Shown: positions 36,941 to 44,176 of the stretch, one piece after another
Layout of the letters: every line of letters begins with the position of its first letter
How positions within the stretch are numbered: position 1 is the stretch's first letter
Assembly (NCBI GenBank): GCA_910577225.1
Contig: CAJTMV010000033.1
Span: forward strand, 1 to 50,169
Length of the DNA: 50,169 nucleotides
Source of the DNA: an uncultured Eubacterium sp.
GTDB taxonomy: Bacteria > Bacillota > Clostridia > Lachnospirales > Lachnospiraceae
Direction of reading: 5' to 3'
Made by a program: the position numbers and the translations under genes
The notes under the pieces: model-generated
What the model was told of the DNA's origin: nothing
The model's input: the letters and a program-made list of their open reading frames with translations, nothing else
The model's database searches: none

Positions 36941-37426
36941 ATGCGGAGTGAAGAAGAAGTAAATCATGCAGTCGAAAAATACGCAGATATGATACAGCGC
37001 ATCTGCTTTTATCATCTGAAAAATCAGGCGGATACCGAAGATGTATTTCAGAATGTCTTTTTAAAATATATGATGCACGAAGAGGTTTTTCATGACGAGG
37101 AGCATGAAAAGGCGTGGCTGCTGCGCGTAGCGATCAACGGCTGCAAGGATTACCTAAAGAGCTTTTTCCGCAGAAACATGGTTCCTCTGCAGGCGATCGC
37201 AGAACTTGCCGCGGACATTCCGGAGGATCACCAGGAGGTTTTGGAAGCGGTGTTATCCCTGCCAAAGCAATATAAGGATGTCATATATCTGCATTATTAT
37301 GAAGGATACAAAGCATCCGAGATCGGAGCGATACTCGGAAAGAAAGAAAATACCGTGTATTCTCTGCTTTCCAGAGGACGGGGGATATTAAAAAAAGAAC
37401 TCGGAGGTGATGGAATTGGCAAATAA
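36941..37426 (+). CDS. RNA polymerase sigma factor, ECF/SigI-like group
   Basis: The 161-residue protein has sigma region 2 (MIQRICFYHLKNQADTEDVF, QNVFLKYM) and region 4 (VLSLPKQYKDVIYLHYYEGY, KASEIGAILGKKENTVYSLL). Its start, ATG 36941, follows GGGGGAGCAG; longer in-frame starts lie inside the epimerase. The overlapping downstream gene encodes an RsgI-like membrane anti-sigma protein, so the pair should form a surface-sensing unit. Many short sigma factors in Lachnospiraceae have this arrangement. Confidence 0.92.
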   Translation: MRSEEEVNHAVEKYADMIQRICFYHLKNQADTEDVFQNVFLKYMMHEEVFHDEEHEKAWLLRVAINGCKDYLKSFFRRNMVPLQAIAELAADIPEDHQEVLEAVLSLPKQYKDVIYLHYYEGYKASEIGAILGKKENTVYSLLSRGRGILKKELGGDGIGK

Positions 37427-38279
37427 GATACAGGATGCATTTGACAATGTAAAAGCAGATGCCGCGCTTCGGCATTCTACGATGCAGTACCTGGCGCAAA
37501 TGCGCAGGAAAAAGCGGCCGTCTTTTTTTCCGCTGTCAGTTCCGGGGACACTTGCCGTAGTCTGTACGATCGCTCTTCTGGCAATCGGAATCGGAGGTAA
37601 TTTCTGGCTGCTAGAGCCGGTTTCTTATGTGAGCATCGATATCAATCCTTCGATGGAGCTGGCGCTGAACCGTTTTGACCGCGTCATATCCGTGACGGCA
37701 TATAATCCGCAGGGCGACGAGCTGATTAAAGATCTGCCGCTAAAATGGAAAAAATATATACAGGCGATTCATATGATTACAGAAAGCCGGGGTCTGCAGT
37801 CGTATTTGAGCTCTGACGAAGAGCTGGTGCTTACCGTTGCCGCAGACAGCTCCAGGACAGAATTAAAGTCGGGTGTGGAGCAGTGCTGCAGTCATATCGG
37901 ACATGGCTCCCGCAGCGTCAGCGTGGATGTGGAAGTGGCTTCGAACGCACATGACAACGGGTTGTCCGTCGGCAAATATTCCGCGTATCTGCAGCTGCTG
38001 CAGTATGATGAAAGCGTAACGGTAGACGACTGTAAAAATATGAGTATGGCGCAGATTCATAACCAGATTATCGAGCATGAGCATGGCAGCAGCAGCGGCG
38101 CCGGCCACGGGCACAGCGCGGCTGCGGATACCGAAGCAACGGGCGACGCGCATCATACCGGAGAAACAGACGATGCGGCATCCGGTCAGGTGTCCGGGCA
38201 GAGTACGCAGGCCGAAACAACAGAGGCAGACGGTTATGGGCACAGGCGCCGGCAGAGGCATCACGGCGGTCATGAATAG
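37416..38279 (+). CDS. RsgI-like anti-sigma factor with histidine-rich extracellular tail
   Basis: The 287-residue protein has a short cytoplasmic N-terminus (sigma-binding), one membrane helix near 42-64, then the RsgI periplasmic segment VSYVSIDINPSMELALNRFD. In characterised RsgI proteins the Asn-Pro in this segment is a self-cleavage site. A second folded region follows, and the last ~65 residues are rich in His, Gly and Ser (HEHGSSSGAGHGHS, HHTGETDD, RRRQRHHGGHE). TTG 37416 is chosen since GGAGGTGA ends five bases before it. It overlaps the sigma gene by 11 bases. Confidence 0.85.
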   Translation: MANKIQDAFDNVKADAALRHSTMQYLAQMRRKKRPSFFPLSVPGTLAVVCTIALLAIGIGGNFWLLEPVSYVSIDINPSMELALNRFDRVISVTAYNPQGDELIKDLPLKWKKYIQAIHMITESRGLQSYLSSDEELVLTVAADSSRTELKSGVEQCCSHIGHGSRSVSVDVEVASNAHDNGLSVGKYSAYLQLLQYDESVTVDDCKNMSMAQIHNQIIEHEHGSSSGAGHGHSAAADTEATGDAHHTGETDDAASGQVSGQSTQAETTEADGYGHRRRQRHHGGHE

Positions 38280-38290
38280 AAATGTCTGAT
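38246..38290 (+). repeat. Direct repeat, copy 1 (3' end of the RsgI-like gene)
   Basis: GCCGGCAGAGGCATCA followed by CGGCG.TCATGAATAGAAATGTCTG is nearly repeated at 39043-39083. This copy includes the last codons and stop of the anti-sigma gene. Confidence 0.65.
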
Positions 38291-38295
38291 AAATA

Positions 38296-38338
38296 AAAAG
38301 CATGTGATACCCAGATATGGGTGTCATGTGCTTTTTTA
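38296..38338 (+). terminator. Terminator after the sigma/RsgI-like pair
   Basis: A long stem, AAAAAGCATGTGATACCCA with TGGGTGTCATGTGCTTTTT, with a four-base loop and a T run. Confidence 0.9.
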
Positions 38339-38551
38339 TCGCGCGTAGCGCGGACGTATGTTCTGAGTGTTGAAAGCCATGATCCGGGTTTTTTATACCG
38401 AACGGTGCGGCTGGACAAATCTTTATTCAAAACGATCAAAAGTGTTGAGTTAAAAGAAACAGAATGATAAACTGGTTTCATCCAATGGATACACGAAATG
38501 GAAATAATGAATCATCAGATGGAACTACCGGAGAAAAAATAAATAACGGTA

Positions 38552-38580
38552 TTGCATTTATATACCAATTATGTTATAAC
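38552..38580 (+). promoter_or_regulatory. Promoter of the small ORFs at 38626 and 38768
   Basis: TTGCAT (38552-38557), 17 bases, TATAAC (38575-38580). It begins a transcript about 45 bases before a G-rich ribosome site. Between 38340 and 38550 I see no feature except a palindromic GCGCGTAGCGCG at 38340-38351. Confidence 0.55.
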
Positions 38581-38625
38581 TATGTTACTAAGGTAATTAC
38601 AAGCAGTAAATATATAAAAAGGGGG

Positions 38626-38751
38626 GTGATTTGCACAGATAAGTTTTCCTATGTGAAACCGTCCTCTTCATCGGATAAGTATGGTTCAACGAAGAGTGCT
38701 ATACAGGCCTGTGTTCCTAATCCAATGGCAGGGCCAGGACAGATATATTAA
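38626..38751 (+). CDS. Possible short peptide ORF (41 aa)
   Basis: A frame from GTG 38626 reads ICTDKFSYVKPSSSSDKYGS then TKSAIQACVPNPMAGPGQIY. It lies behind a promoter and directly after AAAAAGGGGG, but the spacing from that ribosome site to the GTG is too short, and the first ATG of the frame (38464) is upstream of the promoter. A Ser-rich middle and Cys/Pro/Gly-rich tail make it look like a secreted or modified peptide, though no modification genes are near. Confidence 0.3.
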   Translation: MICTDKFSYVKPSSSSDKYGSTKSAIQACVPNPMAGPGQIY

Positions 38752-38767
38752 GAAAGGAAATGCAAAT

Positions 38768-38977
38768 ATGTATCTTTTAATAGGGATTTTATTCATTGCG
38801 GCGGGTCTTATTATGCTGATAAGTCCGGAGACTGTATTTCAAATTTTTGAAAGCTGGAAAGGCGAAAATCGTGACGAGCCATCCGCTTCTTATCGCGCCA
38901 GTACAAGAGTAGGCGGGGGAGCTTTTTTTATCATCGGAATTGCAAGTATGATTGCTTCTTTGCTAAATCTGATGTAA
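38768..38977 (+). CDS. Small two-helix membrane protein (69 aa)
   Basis: The product has helices near residues 2-19 and 48-67 with a polar middle (FESWKGENRDEPSASYRAST). AAGAAAGGAAATGCAAAT precedes the ATG. It resembles short DUF6199-type membrane proteins common in gut Clostridia; no function is known. It lies, with the peptide-like ORF, between two near-identical 40-base repeats. Confidence 0.7.
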   Translation: MYLLIGILFIAAGLIMLISPETVFQIFESWKGENRDEPSASYRASTRVGGGAFFIIGIASMIASLLNLM

Positions 38978-38994
38978 AAGAGGAATGTATCAAA

Positions 38995-39027
38995 GTTGTT
39001 ACTACAGGATATTTTTGTAGTAACAAC
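38995..39027. other. Perfect 12-bp inverted repeat (hairpin) after the small membrane protein gene
   Basis: GTTGTTACTACA/TGTAGTAACAAC with a nine-base T-rich loop. There is no T run after it on the plus strand, so termination is possible but not clear. Confidence 0.6.
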
Positions 39028-39042
39028 TTATGACAGATGCAG

Positions 39043-39083
39043 CTGCCGGCAGAGGCATCATGGCGCGCATGAATAATGTCTGT
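39043..39083 (+). repeat. Direct repeat, copy 2 (overlaps the 3' end of the MATE gene)
   Basis: GCCGGCAGAGGCATCATGGC then GCGCATGAATAATGTCTG matches 38246-38290 apart from a few substitutions and a two-base gap. It supplies the last codons of the convergent MATE gene. Confidence 0.65.
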
Positions 39084-40368
39084 AAAACAGGATGGCAATG
39101 ACGCTTACAAGTAATTCCGTGCATGGAAATACACAAAAAATGCCGGTCATTTGAAAAGCTGCCGCAAAGAAAAAAGCCAGAGGCAGGATTACGACAAATC
39201 CCCGCAGTACGGAAATGATATTTGCAGGCAGCGGACGTGCGACCGAGGTAAAATAGGTTGAAATGATCAGGTTGCATCCGACAAACGGACATGCAATAAA
39301 ATACAGTTTTAAACCCTGTGTGGCGATACGCTGCAGCGTCGGATTTCCTTCTTTGTTAAAAATACCGCTGATCTGCGGCGCATAAAAGAAAGTTCCCGCA
39401 TAAATCAGAATGGAAAAAACGAGCATGGCAGTCAGCGCATATCGGAATACCGTACGTACGTTTTCAGATTCTCCAGCGCCATAATATCTGCTGACAACCG
39501 GCTGAAAGCCCTGAGTGATTCCGTTAAACATCGAAATCACGACAAGAGAGAGATTCGCGATAATTCCATACGCTGCAACGCCGGTATTGCCGGACAGATT
39601 AAGGATCATGGCATTAAATACGATCATTACAATGCCGGAGGATACCTCGGTAACCAGCGATGGAACCCCGCTTACCAGAATGTCCCGGATGTGCTTCCGG
39701 TCAGGCATGCACCGAATCAGATGAAACTCGTTATTTTTTTTCAGCGCATGCGGCAGGAGCAGCAGCAGGCTGATCACCGGAGCCAGACAGGTTGCGGCTA
39801 CCGCGCCGAAAATACCCATCTGACAGGGAAAGATAAAAAGATAATCCAATACAACGTTTGACAGACTGCCGCCTAACATGGCACGCATCGATAACTGCGG
39901 CGCCTTGTCGTTTCGAACGAAGCAAAGCAGGACGTTGTTCATTAAAAACGCCGGGGCAGACAGAAGTATCATTTTCAGATAGGTTCCTGTCATTTCGCTG
40001 ACAGCCGCGTCAGCGCCTAACAGCGCGACGATGTTACCAGTCAGAAACATGCCGGTGAACACATAGATACCTGCCAGCACAGCGGCAAACAGAACCGCAT
40101 TGGTAAAAATGCGGTTTGTTTCCTTCTCATCTCCTATACTTTTATAAATCGAATATCTGGCCCCGCCTCCCATGCCGATCATCAGGCCGCTTCCATGGAT
40201 AAAGCTGTAGATGGGAATGGCCAGATTTAACGCGGTAAGGCCGTCGGCGCCAAGTCCTTTGGATATAAAAAAGGTGTCTGCAAGTATATAACAGGACAGA
40301 CCCAGCATGCCAAGTACATTCATCGAAGCGTATCTGGCAAACTCATGAAAGCAATCCGGGTGTTTCAT
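39058..40368 (-). CDS. MATE-family efflux transporter
   Basis: The 436-residue protein has twelve predicted helices in two halves. Features include ILADTFFISKGLGADGLTAL near the N-terminus, GSGLMIGMGGGARYSIYKS, and FNGITQGFQPVVSRYYGAGE in the second half, all typical of the DinF/MepA-like MATE group that exports cationic drugs with Na+ or H+. ATG 40368 follows AAAGGAGTACCAG; a farther ATG at 40413 overlaps the upstream gene. It appears cotranscribed with the flavin reductase gene. Confidence 0.92.
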   Translation of the reverse strand: MKHPDCFHEFARYASMNVLGMLGLSCYILADTFFISKGLGADGLTALNLAIPIYSFIHGSGLMIGMGGGARYSIYKSIGDEKETNRIFTNAVLFAAVLAGIYVFTGMFLTGNIVALLGADAAVSEMTGTYLKMILLSAPAFLMNNVLLCFVRNDKAPQLSMRAMLGGSLSNVVLDYLFIFPCQMGIFGAVAATCLAPVISLLLLLPHALKKNNEFHLIRCMPDRKHIRDILVSGVPSLVTEVSSGIVMIVFNAMILNLSGNTGVAAYGIIANLSLVVISMFNGITQGFQPVVSRYYGAGESENVRTVFRYALTAMLVFSILIYAGTFFYAPQISGIFNKEGNPTLQRIATQGLKLYFIACPFVGCNLIISTYFTSVARPLPANIISVLRGFVVILPLAFFFAAAFQMTGIFCVFPCTELLVSVIAILFYRHYSCAP

Positions 40369-40405
40369 CTGGTACTCCTTTCTGGCGGCAGCTGCATCCG
40401 TGCTC

Positions 40406-40888
40406 TCAGGCATCGGGATTTTTGGCTTCTTTTCCGGTGAGATGTTCGACGGTTATTTCCAGCATACAGACCGTATCCAAAAAACGGTCGATTTCGGCGT
40501 TTCGCCTGCTGGCAGGATCTTTTGGCGCATATCTGAGGGCAAGCATTTCCAGCGCTTTGCGTTTTTCCTGTTCCTGCTGCAGAATTCGGATACGGCCAAA
40601 CGCAATGACGCTAAGGTAATCGGTGCGGTATTCTTCTGGTATTACGCGATCTTTTGCAATGACGCAAAAAGAGACTTTGGAATGTTTTCGAAGCGCGTCC
40701 AGCTTGTGTCCTTCTGACGCGCAGTGAAAATAAATCCGCCCGTTATCGCAGACATAATTGAGCGGAACGGCGTATGGATAATCGTCGTCTCCCAAAACAG
40801 CCAGTACGCCGCACGTTCCCTCTTTTAATATCTCCTGACATCTTTGCGCTGACAGCATCTGTTTTTTTCTTCTCATTTCCCGAAACAT
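40406..40888 (-). CDS. Pyridoxamine 5'-phosphate oxidase-fold flavin protein (NimA-like)
   Basis: The 160-residue protein starts MFREMRRKKQMLSAQRCQEI, then LKEGTCGVLAVLGDDDYPYA and VPLNYVCDNGRIYFHCASEG HKLDALRKH, which is the NimA/PNPOx-like pattern including the segment that binds FMN. Such proteins reduce or bind small aromatics; some Nim proteins inactivate 5-nitroimidazoles. ATG 40888 follows GGGAGGAATCACA. It is the first gene of a two-gene unit with the MATE pump, a plausible detoxification pair. Confidence 0.88.
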   Translation of the reverse strand: MFREMRRKKQMLSAQRCQEILKEGTCGVLAVLGDDDYPYAVPLNYVCDNGRIYFHCASEGHKLDALRKHSKVSFCVIAKDRVIPEEYRTDYLSVIAFGRIRILQQEQEKRKALEMLALRYAPKDPASRRNAEIDRFLDTVCMLEITVEHLTGKEAKNPDA

Positions 40889-41052
40889 TGTGATTCCTCC
40901 CTGTGGATTGTATTTGCCGGATAACATAATAAAAACGCTGTTTCATCATTCCTTCTGTGCATACGACATCTACGATACGTATAATGCGGTATGCGATGGC
41001 CTAACGGAATGAGAATCAGCGTTACCCGGCGGCAAATTTTTATAATTTATGA

Positions 41053-41119
41053 GATTGTAACATAAAAACAGGCAATGTGCAAGTGCCGGAATACCTGATT
41101 GAAAAAGATGGACAAAAAT
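41053..41119 (+). pseudogene. Possible 5' part of a gene relic interrupted by the MITE
   Basis: A frame reads NVQVPEYLIEKDGQK up to the left edge of MITE copy 2. It may belong with the fragment on the other side of the element, but the two are not in register after removal of the element. No start with a ribosome site is visible. Confidence 0.25.
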
Positions 41120-41266
41120 GTTACTGTTCACACCAGGACTTTGCACTCGCTGCAAAGTCCGTAAGAATGCGTAAAATATGCCAAGAGGAAATCCGGCCTT
41201 TGCCGAAGGCAAACTTCTAATGGCTGGATTTCGTTACTGTTTGCAGGTTTACCTGTGAACAGTAAC
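41120..41266. mobile_element. MITE copy 2 (147 bp)
   Basis: Same length and the same terminal repeats GTTACTGTTCACA/TGTGAACAGTAAC as copy 1 at 24245, with about four internal differences. Flanks are ACAAAAAT (41112-41119) and CAAAAAAT (41267-41274), an imperfect 8-bp target duplication. It lies directly upstream of the dynamin operon. Confidence 0.9.
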
Positions 41267-41271
41267 CAAAA

Positions 41272-41388
41272 AATGCGTACAAATATATTGACAATCTTCG
41301 CCTGGATGAATACCATAATCTATATGGGGATGCCGCTATTTCTGAGGTAAAAAGGTTTATTGGCAAACGTATGGGTGACATCGTCTGA
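41272..41388 (+). pseudogene. C-terminal fragment of a lost gene upstream of the dynamin operon
   Basis: Reads YKYIDNLRLDEYHNLYGDAA then ISEVKRFIGKRMGDIV and stop. It is clearly protein-like and begins just after the MITE. The block VKRFIGKRMGD faintly recalls the N-terminal part of Hsp70-type proteins, but the match is too short to rely on. A possible promoter TTGACA, 17 bases, TACCAT (41288-41316) lies within it and may now serve the operon. Confidence 0.4.
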
Positions 41389-41445
41389 TGCGAGACCATC
41401 GGCTGATAAGAGCGCAATAAATACAATTAGAGGAGGAGCACCGAA

Positions 41446-43563
41446 ATGGTTGTTGACTACAAAGCAAGGAAAAATGAAGTTTTGGATTCCTATGATCAAT
41501 TAGAGGAACTTATTTCTGCATTACAGGAATATGCAAGAGCAATCCGTATACCCGATCCGCTGGAACGTATGGGTAATTTGATGGAGGATATTCGAGGTAA
41601 GGTAGGAAGGGTCAGGGAGGATAGATTTACAATTATCGTAGCCGGCGAGTCAAAAAGTGGAAAGTCCACGTTTATCAATGCTTATTTAGGTATGGAATTA
41701 CTTCCTATGGATGTAAAACAATGTACCAGTGCCATTGTTGCAATAAAGTACGGAAAAGAATTTTCTGTAAAAGCTACCTATGCAGATGGACGGAAAGACG
41801 TGATCAGGGGGGATGATGCAGCGCGTGAATTTCTTCAAAAAAACGCTGCGTTAGACGATAATTACAGAGGTATTCCCGTGCCAACGATCAACAGTGAGAT
41901 CCTGGTGAAATCCGGATTGCGTGCGAGTAAAAAAGGCGCTCAAATTTCTGTTTCTGAAACTGAAATAGCAAAGATGTTAGAATCTCCAGAGGTAAAAGCA
42001 GCCAATATTCATAATTTATCAGATTATAACGAACGAATACGAGCATATATTGAGAATAAAAAACAATTCTGGCAGGACATCGTTACCAAAATTGAAGTGA
42101 CGTTTCCTTTTGACGAGGATCTTAGAGGCATTGAGATCATTGACAGTCCGGGTGTCTGCGCTCGTGGGGGCGTGTCGTCTATAACCTCGCAGTACATAAA
42201 GAAAGCAGATGCAGTTATTTTTTTAAAACCAGTCATTGGACAATCCTTAGAATCAGAACAGTTTCATCAATTTATGGAAAATGTCAGTGTTGTAAGAAAT
42301 AAAAAGGCTCTGTTTCTTGTGCTGACTCATATGGCGACAAAAAATGACGCGGATATTCGAAGACTGGAGGAAGAAGCGTATAAACAGTTTTCTTCAAAAC
42401 TGGATAAAAGTAATATTTTGTTTGTTGACAGCAAAGCGGAGCTTTATGCAAAAAAATTTATACATGTGGAAAATATTGAGGATGAATTACGCCGACTGAA
42501 TAGCGAGGGTACCTTGGATGATTTTGTGACCAAAGCGTATACACAAACCAATGGACTGTTTGGACGCGGCAGTATGACAGATTTTATTAACAAACTTCAG
42601 GAAAAATCCCGTTTTCATCAGGTGTATGATTCATTGGAAACGTTCGGAAGAAAGGCCCATTATATTCTGCTGGCTGCTTTGCTGGATTCTATAAATAATA
42701 TATATGCAAAGCTATGGAGCGATACGATTTCACGTATCGATATGTTCAGGGAAAAAGCTGAAGATCCAAACGAACTTGCCAGGAAAATAGCTATGGTAAA
42801 GCAGGAATTGGATAGTATTCAAAATAAGCTGAGCCGCGGAGTCGATGGTGTGGTGCGCCGATTTCGCGGGGAAGAGGGGATAATAAAAAAAGAAGCGGAA
42901 CTTGCTGTTCAGGATTTTTTGAATGCGGTGAAGAACATAAATCCAAAAGCGGATGGGGTTTTTTCTGAGCTGGAAACAATATCTGTACAAAAAATCGATC
43001 AGTTTAAGGAACTTACAAAAACCCTTCAGACCCAGGTGGTAGATGAATTTGATAAAGAACTGATCGCTTTGAGCGATAAGAGCTCGATTCCGTTTCAATC
43101 AATAAAACCAGAATTTACAGAAGAAACGTTCAGACAGATTAAGGAGTCGACAAAGTCTAAGGCGGAGGAAACGAAAAGCTACGAAGAAGGGATTACGTTT
43201 AAAAAGACACATTCCTATTCGGTTTATGTACAGGATAAACATTTCGATCTTATCAAAGAAAATATTCTGGAACGTTTGGGTATTTTAAAGAATGATTTAA
43301 TAAGTAACCTGGAAGATTTTGTTGAGAATATCCGGACAAAGTACATAGAAGAACTTGCTCAAAATGCGAAAGCAAAGAAAGTCGAGCTGGATGCCATTAT
43401 GGAAGCCAAAATTACAGCTGAGCAAAATCTGAAAATCATTAAGGATCTTCAGGAACAGGCGGAAGTAATCAGCGCATCTCAGGGCGTGGTTAAAAAGTTA
43501 AAAGGAGGTATTTGGAAATATGTACAGCACATCGATGAAACCGAAAGTGGATACCATGTTTGA
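41446..43563 (+). CDS. Dynamin-family GTPase
   Basis: The 705-residue protein has a GTPase domain with P-loop AGESKSGKST (near 66-75), switch threonine in KQCTSAIVAI, G3 DSPG (near 232), and a THMATKND segment near 293 matching G4. The remainder is largely helical and coiled-coil (ELARKIAMVKQELDSIQNKL, KAKKVELDAIMEAKITAEQN), as in dynamin stalks, without an obvious membrane helix. AGAGGAGGAG precedes the ATG. It overlaps the next gene by 44 bases, so membrane binding may be through that partner. Bacterial dynamins remodel membranes, and some take part in phage defence. Confidence 0.88.
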   Translation: MVVDYKARKNEVLDSYDQLEELISALQEYARAIRIPDPLERMGNLMEDIRGKVGRVREDRFTIIVAGESKSGKSTFINAYLGMELLPMDVKQCTSAIVAIKYGKEFSVKATYADGRKDVIRGDDAAREFLQKNAALDDNYRGIPVPTINSEILVKSGLRASKKGAQISVSETEIAKMLESPEVKAANIHNLSDYNERIRAYIENKKQFWQDIVTKIEVTFPFDEDLRGIEIIDSPGVCARGGVSSITSQYIKKADAVIFLKPVIGQSLESEQFHQFMENVSVVRNKKALFLVLTHMATKNDADIRRLEEEAYKQFSSKLDKSNILFVDSKAELYAKKFIHVENIEDELRRLNSEGTLDDFVTKAYTQTNGLFGRGSMTDFINKLQEKSRFHQVYDSLETFGRKAHYILLAALLDSINNIYAKLWSDTISRIDMFREKAEDPNELARKIAMVKQELDSIQNKLSRGVDGVVRRFRGEEGIIKKEAELAVQDFLNAVKNINPKADGVFSELETISVQKIDQFKELTKTLQTQVVDEFDKELIALSDKSSIPFQSIKPEFTEETFRQIKESTKSKAEETKSYEEGITFKKTHSYSVYVQDKHFDLIKENILERLGILKNDLISNLEDFVENIRTKYIEELAQNAKAKKVELDAIMEAKITAEQNLKIIKDLQEQAEVISASQGVVKKLKGGIWKYVQHIDETESGYHV

Positions 43564-44176
43564 GGAACTGATAAAAAAGAGTCATGCGATTGTTAGTGAA
43601 GCTGCTACTTATAGCGAGGCAGTCGACAGAGTAACGAAGTTAGCTGGTTCAGAACTTGCTGCCCGTAGTAAAACAATTCTGAGCGATATGTTGTTCGAAT
43701 TATCTGATTCGGTGATGGAGACAGATTTTTTTACAGATGTGGTCAGACAGAATCAATTTATAGAGGCAAATCTTCGTCAGGAAGTGCTGAATAAGTATCA
43801 GTTTGCACCAGACGTCACAATGGATTACAAAGAAGCGTCCCGAACGATTCGCGCATTGGAAACAGGTGGAGCAGCTTTTGCTTTGATAGGGCTGGCAGAG
43901 GTTGGAACGGTGTTGATGAAAAGGCTTTCCTTCTCAAGTCTTGTACCGGTTCCTGTCAGTTTGCTGATCATTGCTTCTATCGGCGCAGCGATGGCAGACT
44001 ATTATGTCGTTGAGCCTAAAAGAAGCAGAAAGGCGACGAAAGCAGCGTTAGAAACATATTTTGTACAGATGAAGCAACAGTTTCTCACATGGTTTGATGA
44101 AATAGAAACATATTTTAACAAGCGTGTGGAAGAAATCAAACAGACCATACGAGGCGACGCATATGAATCAGAATGA
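43520..44176 (+). CDS. Membrane partner of the dynamin-like GTPase (unknown family)
   Basis: The 218-residue protein has a helical N-terminal half, a hydrophobic pair near residues 112-130 and 143-160 (ALETGGAAFALIGLAEVGTV and SLVPVPVSLLIIASIGAAMA), and a helical C-terminus rich in Lys/Glu. Hairpin-like insertion into the membrane is likely. Its start lies inside the dynamin gene behind AAAGGAGG, and its end overlaps the ATPase gene start by 14 bases, so the three are translationally coupled. Not recognised as a known family. Confidence 0.7.
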   Translation: MYSTSMKPKVDTMFEELIKKSHAIVSEAATYSEAVDRVTKLAGSELAARSKTILSDMLFELSDSVMETDFFTDVVRQNQFIEANLRQEVLNKYQFAPDVTMDYKEASRTIRALETGGAAFALIGLAEVGTVLMKRLSFSSLVPVPVSLLIIASIGAAMADYYVVEPKRSRKATKAALETYFVQMKQQFLTWFDEIETYFNKRVEEIKQTIRGDAYESE

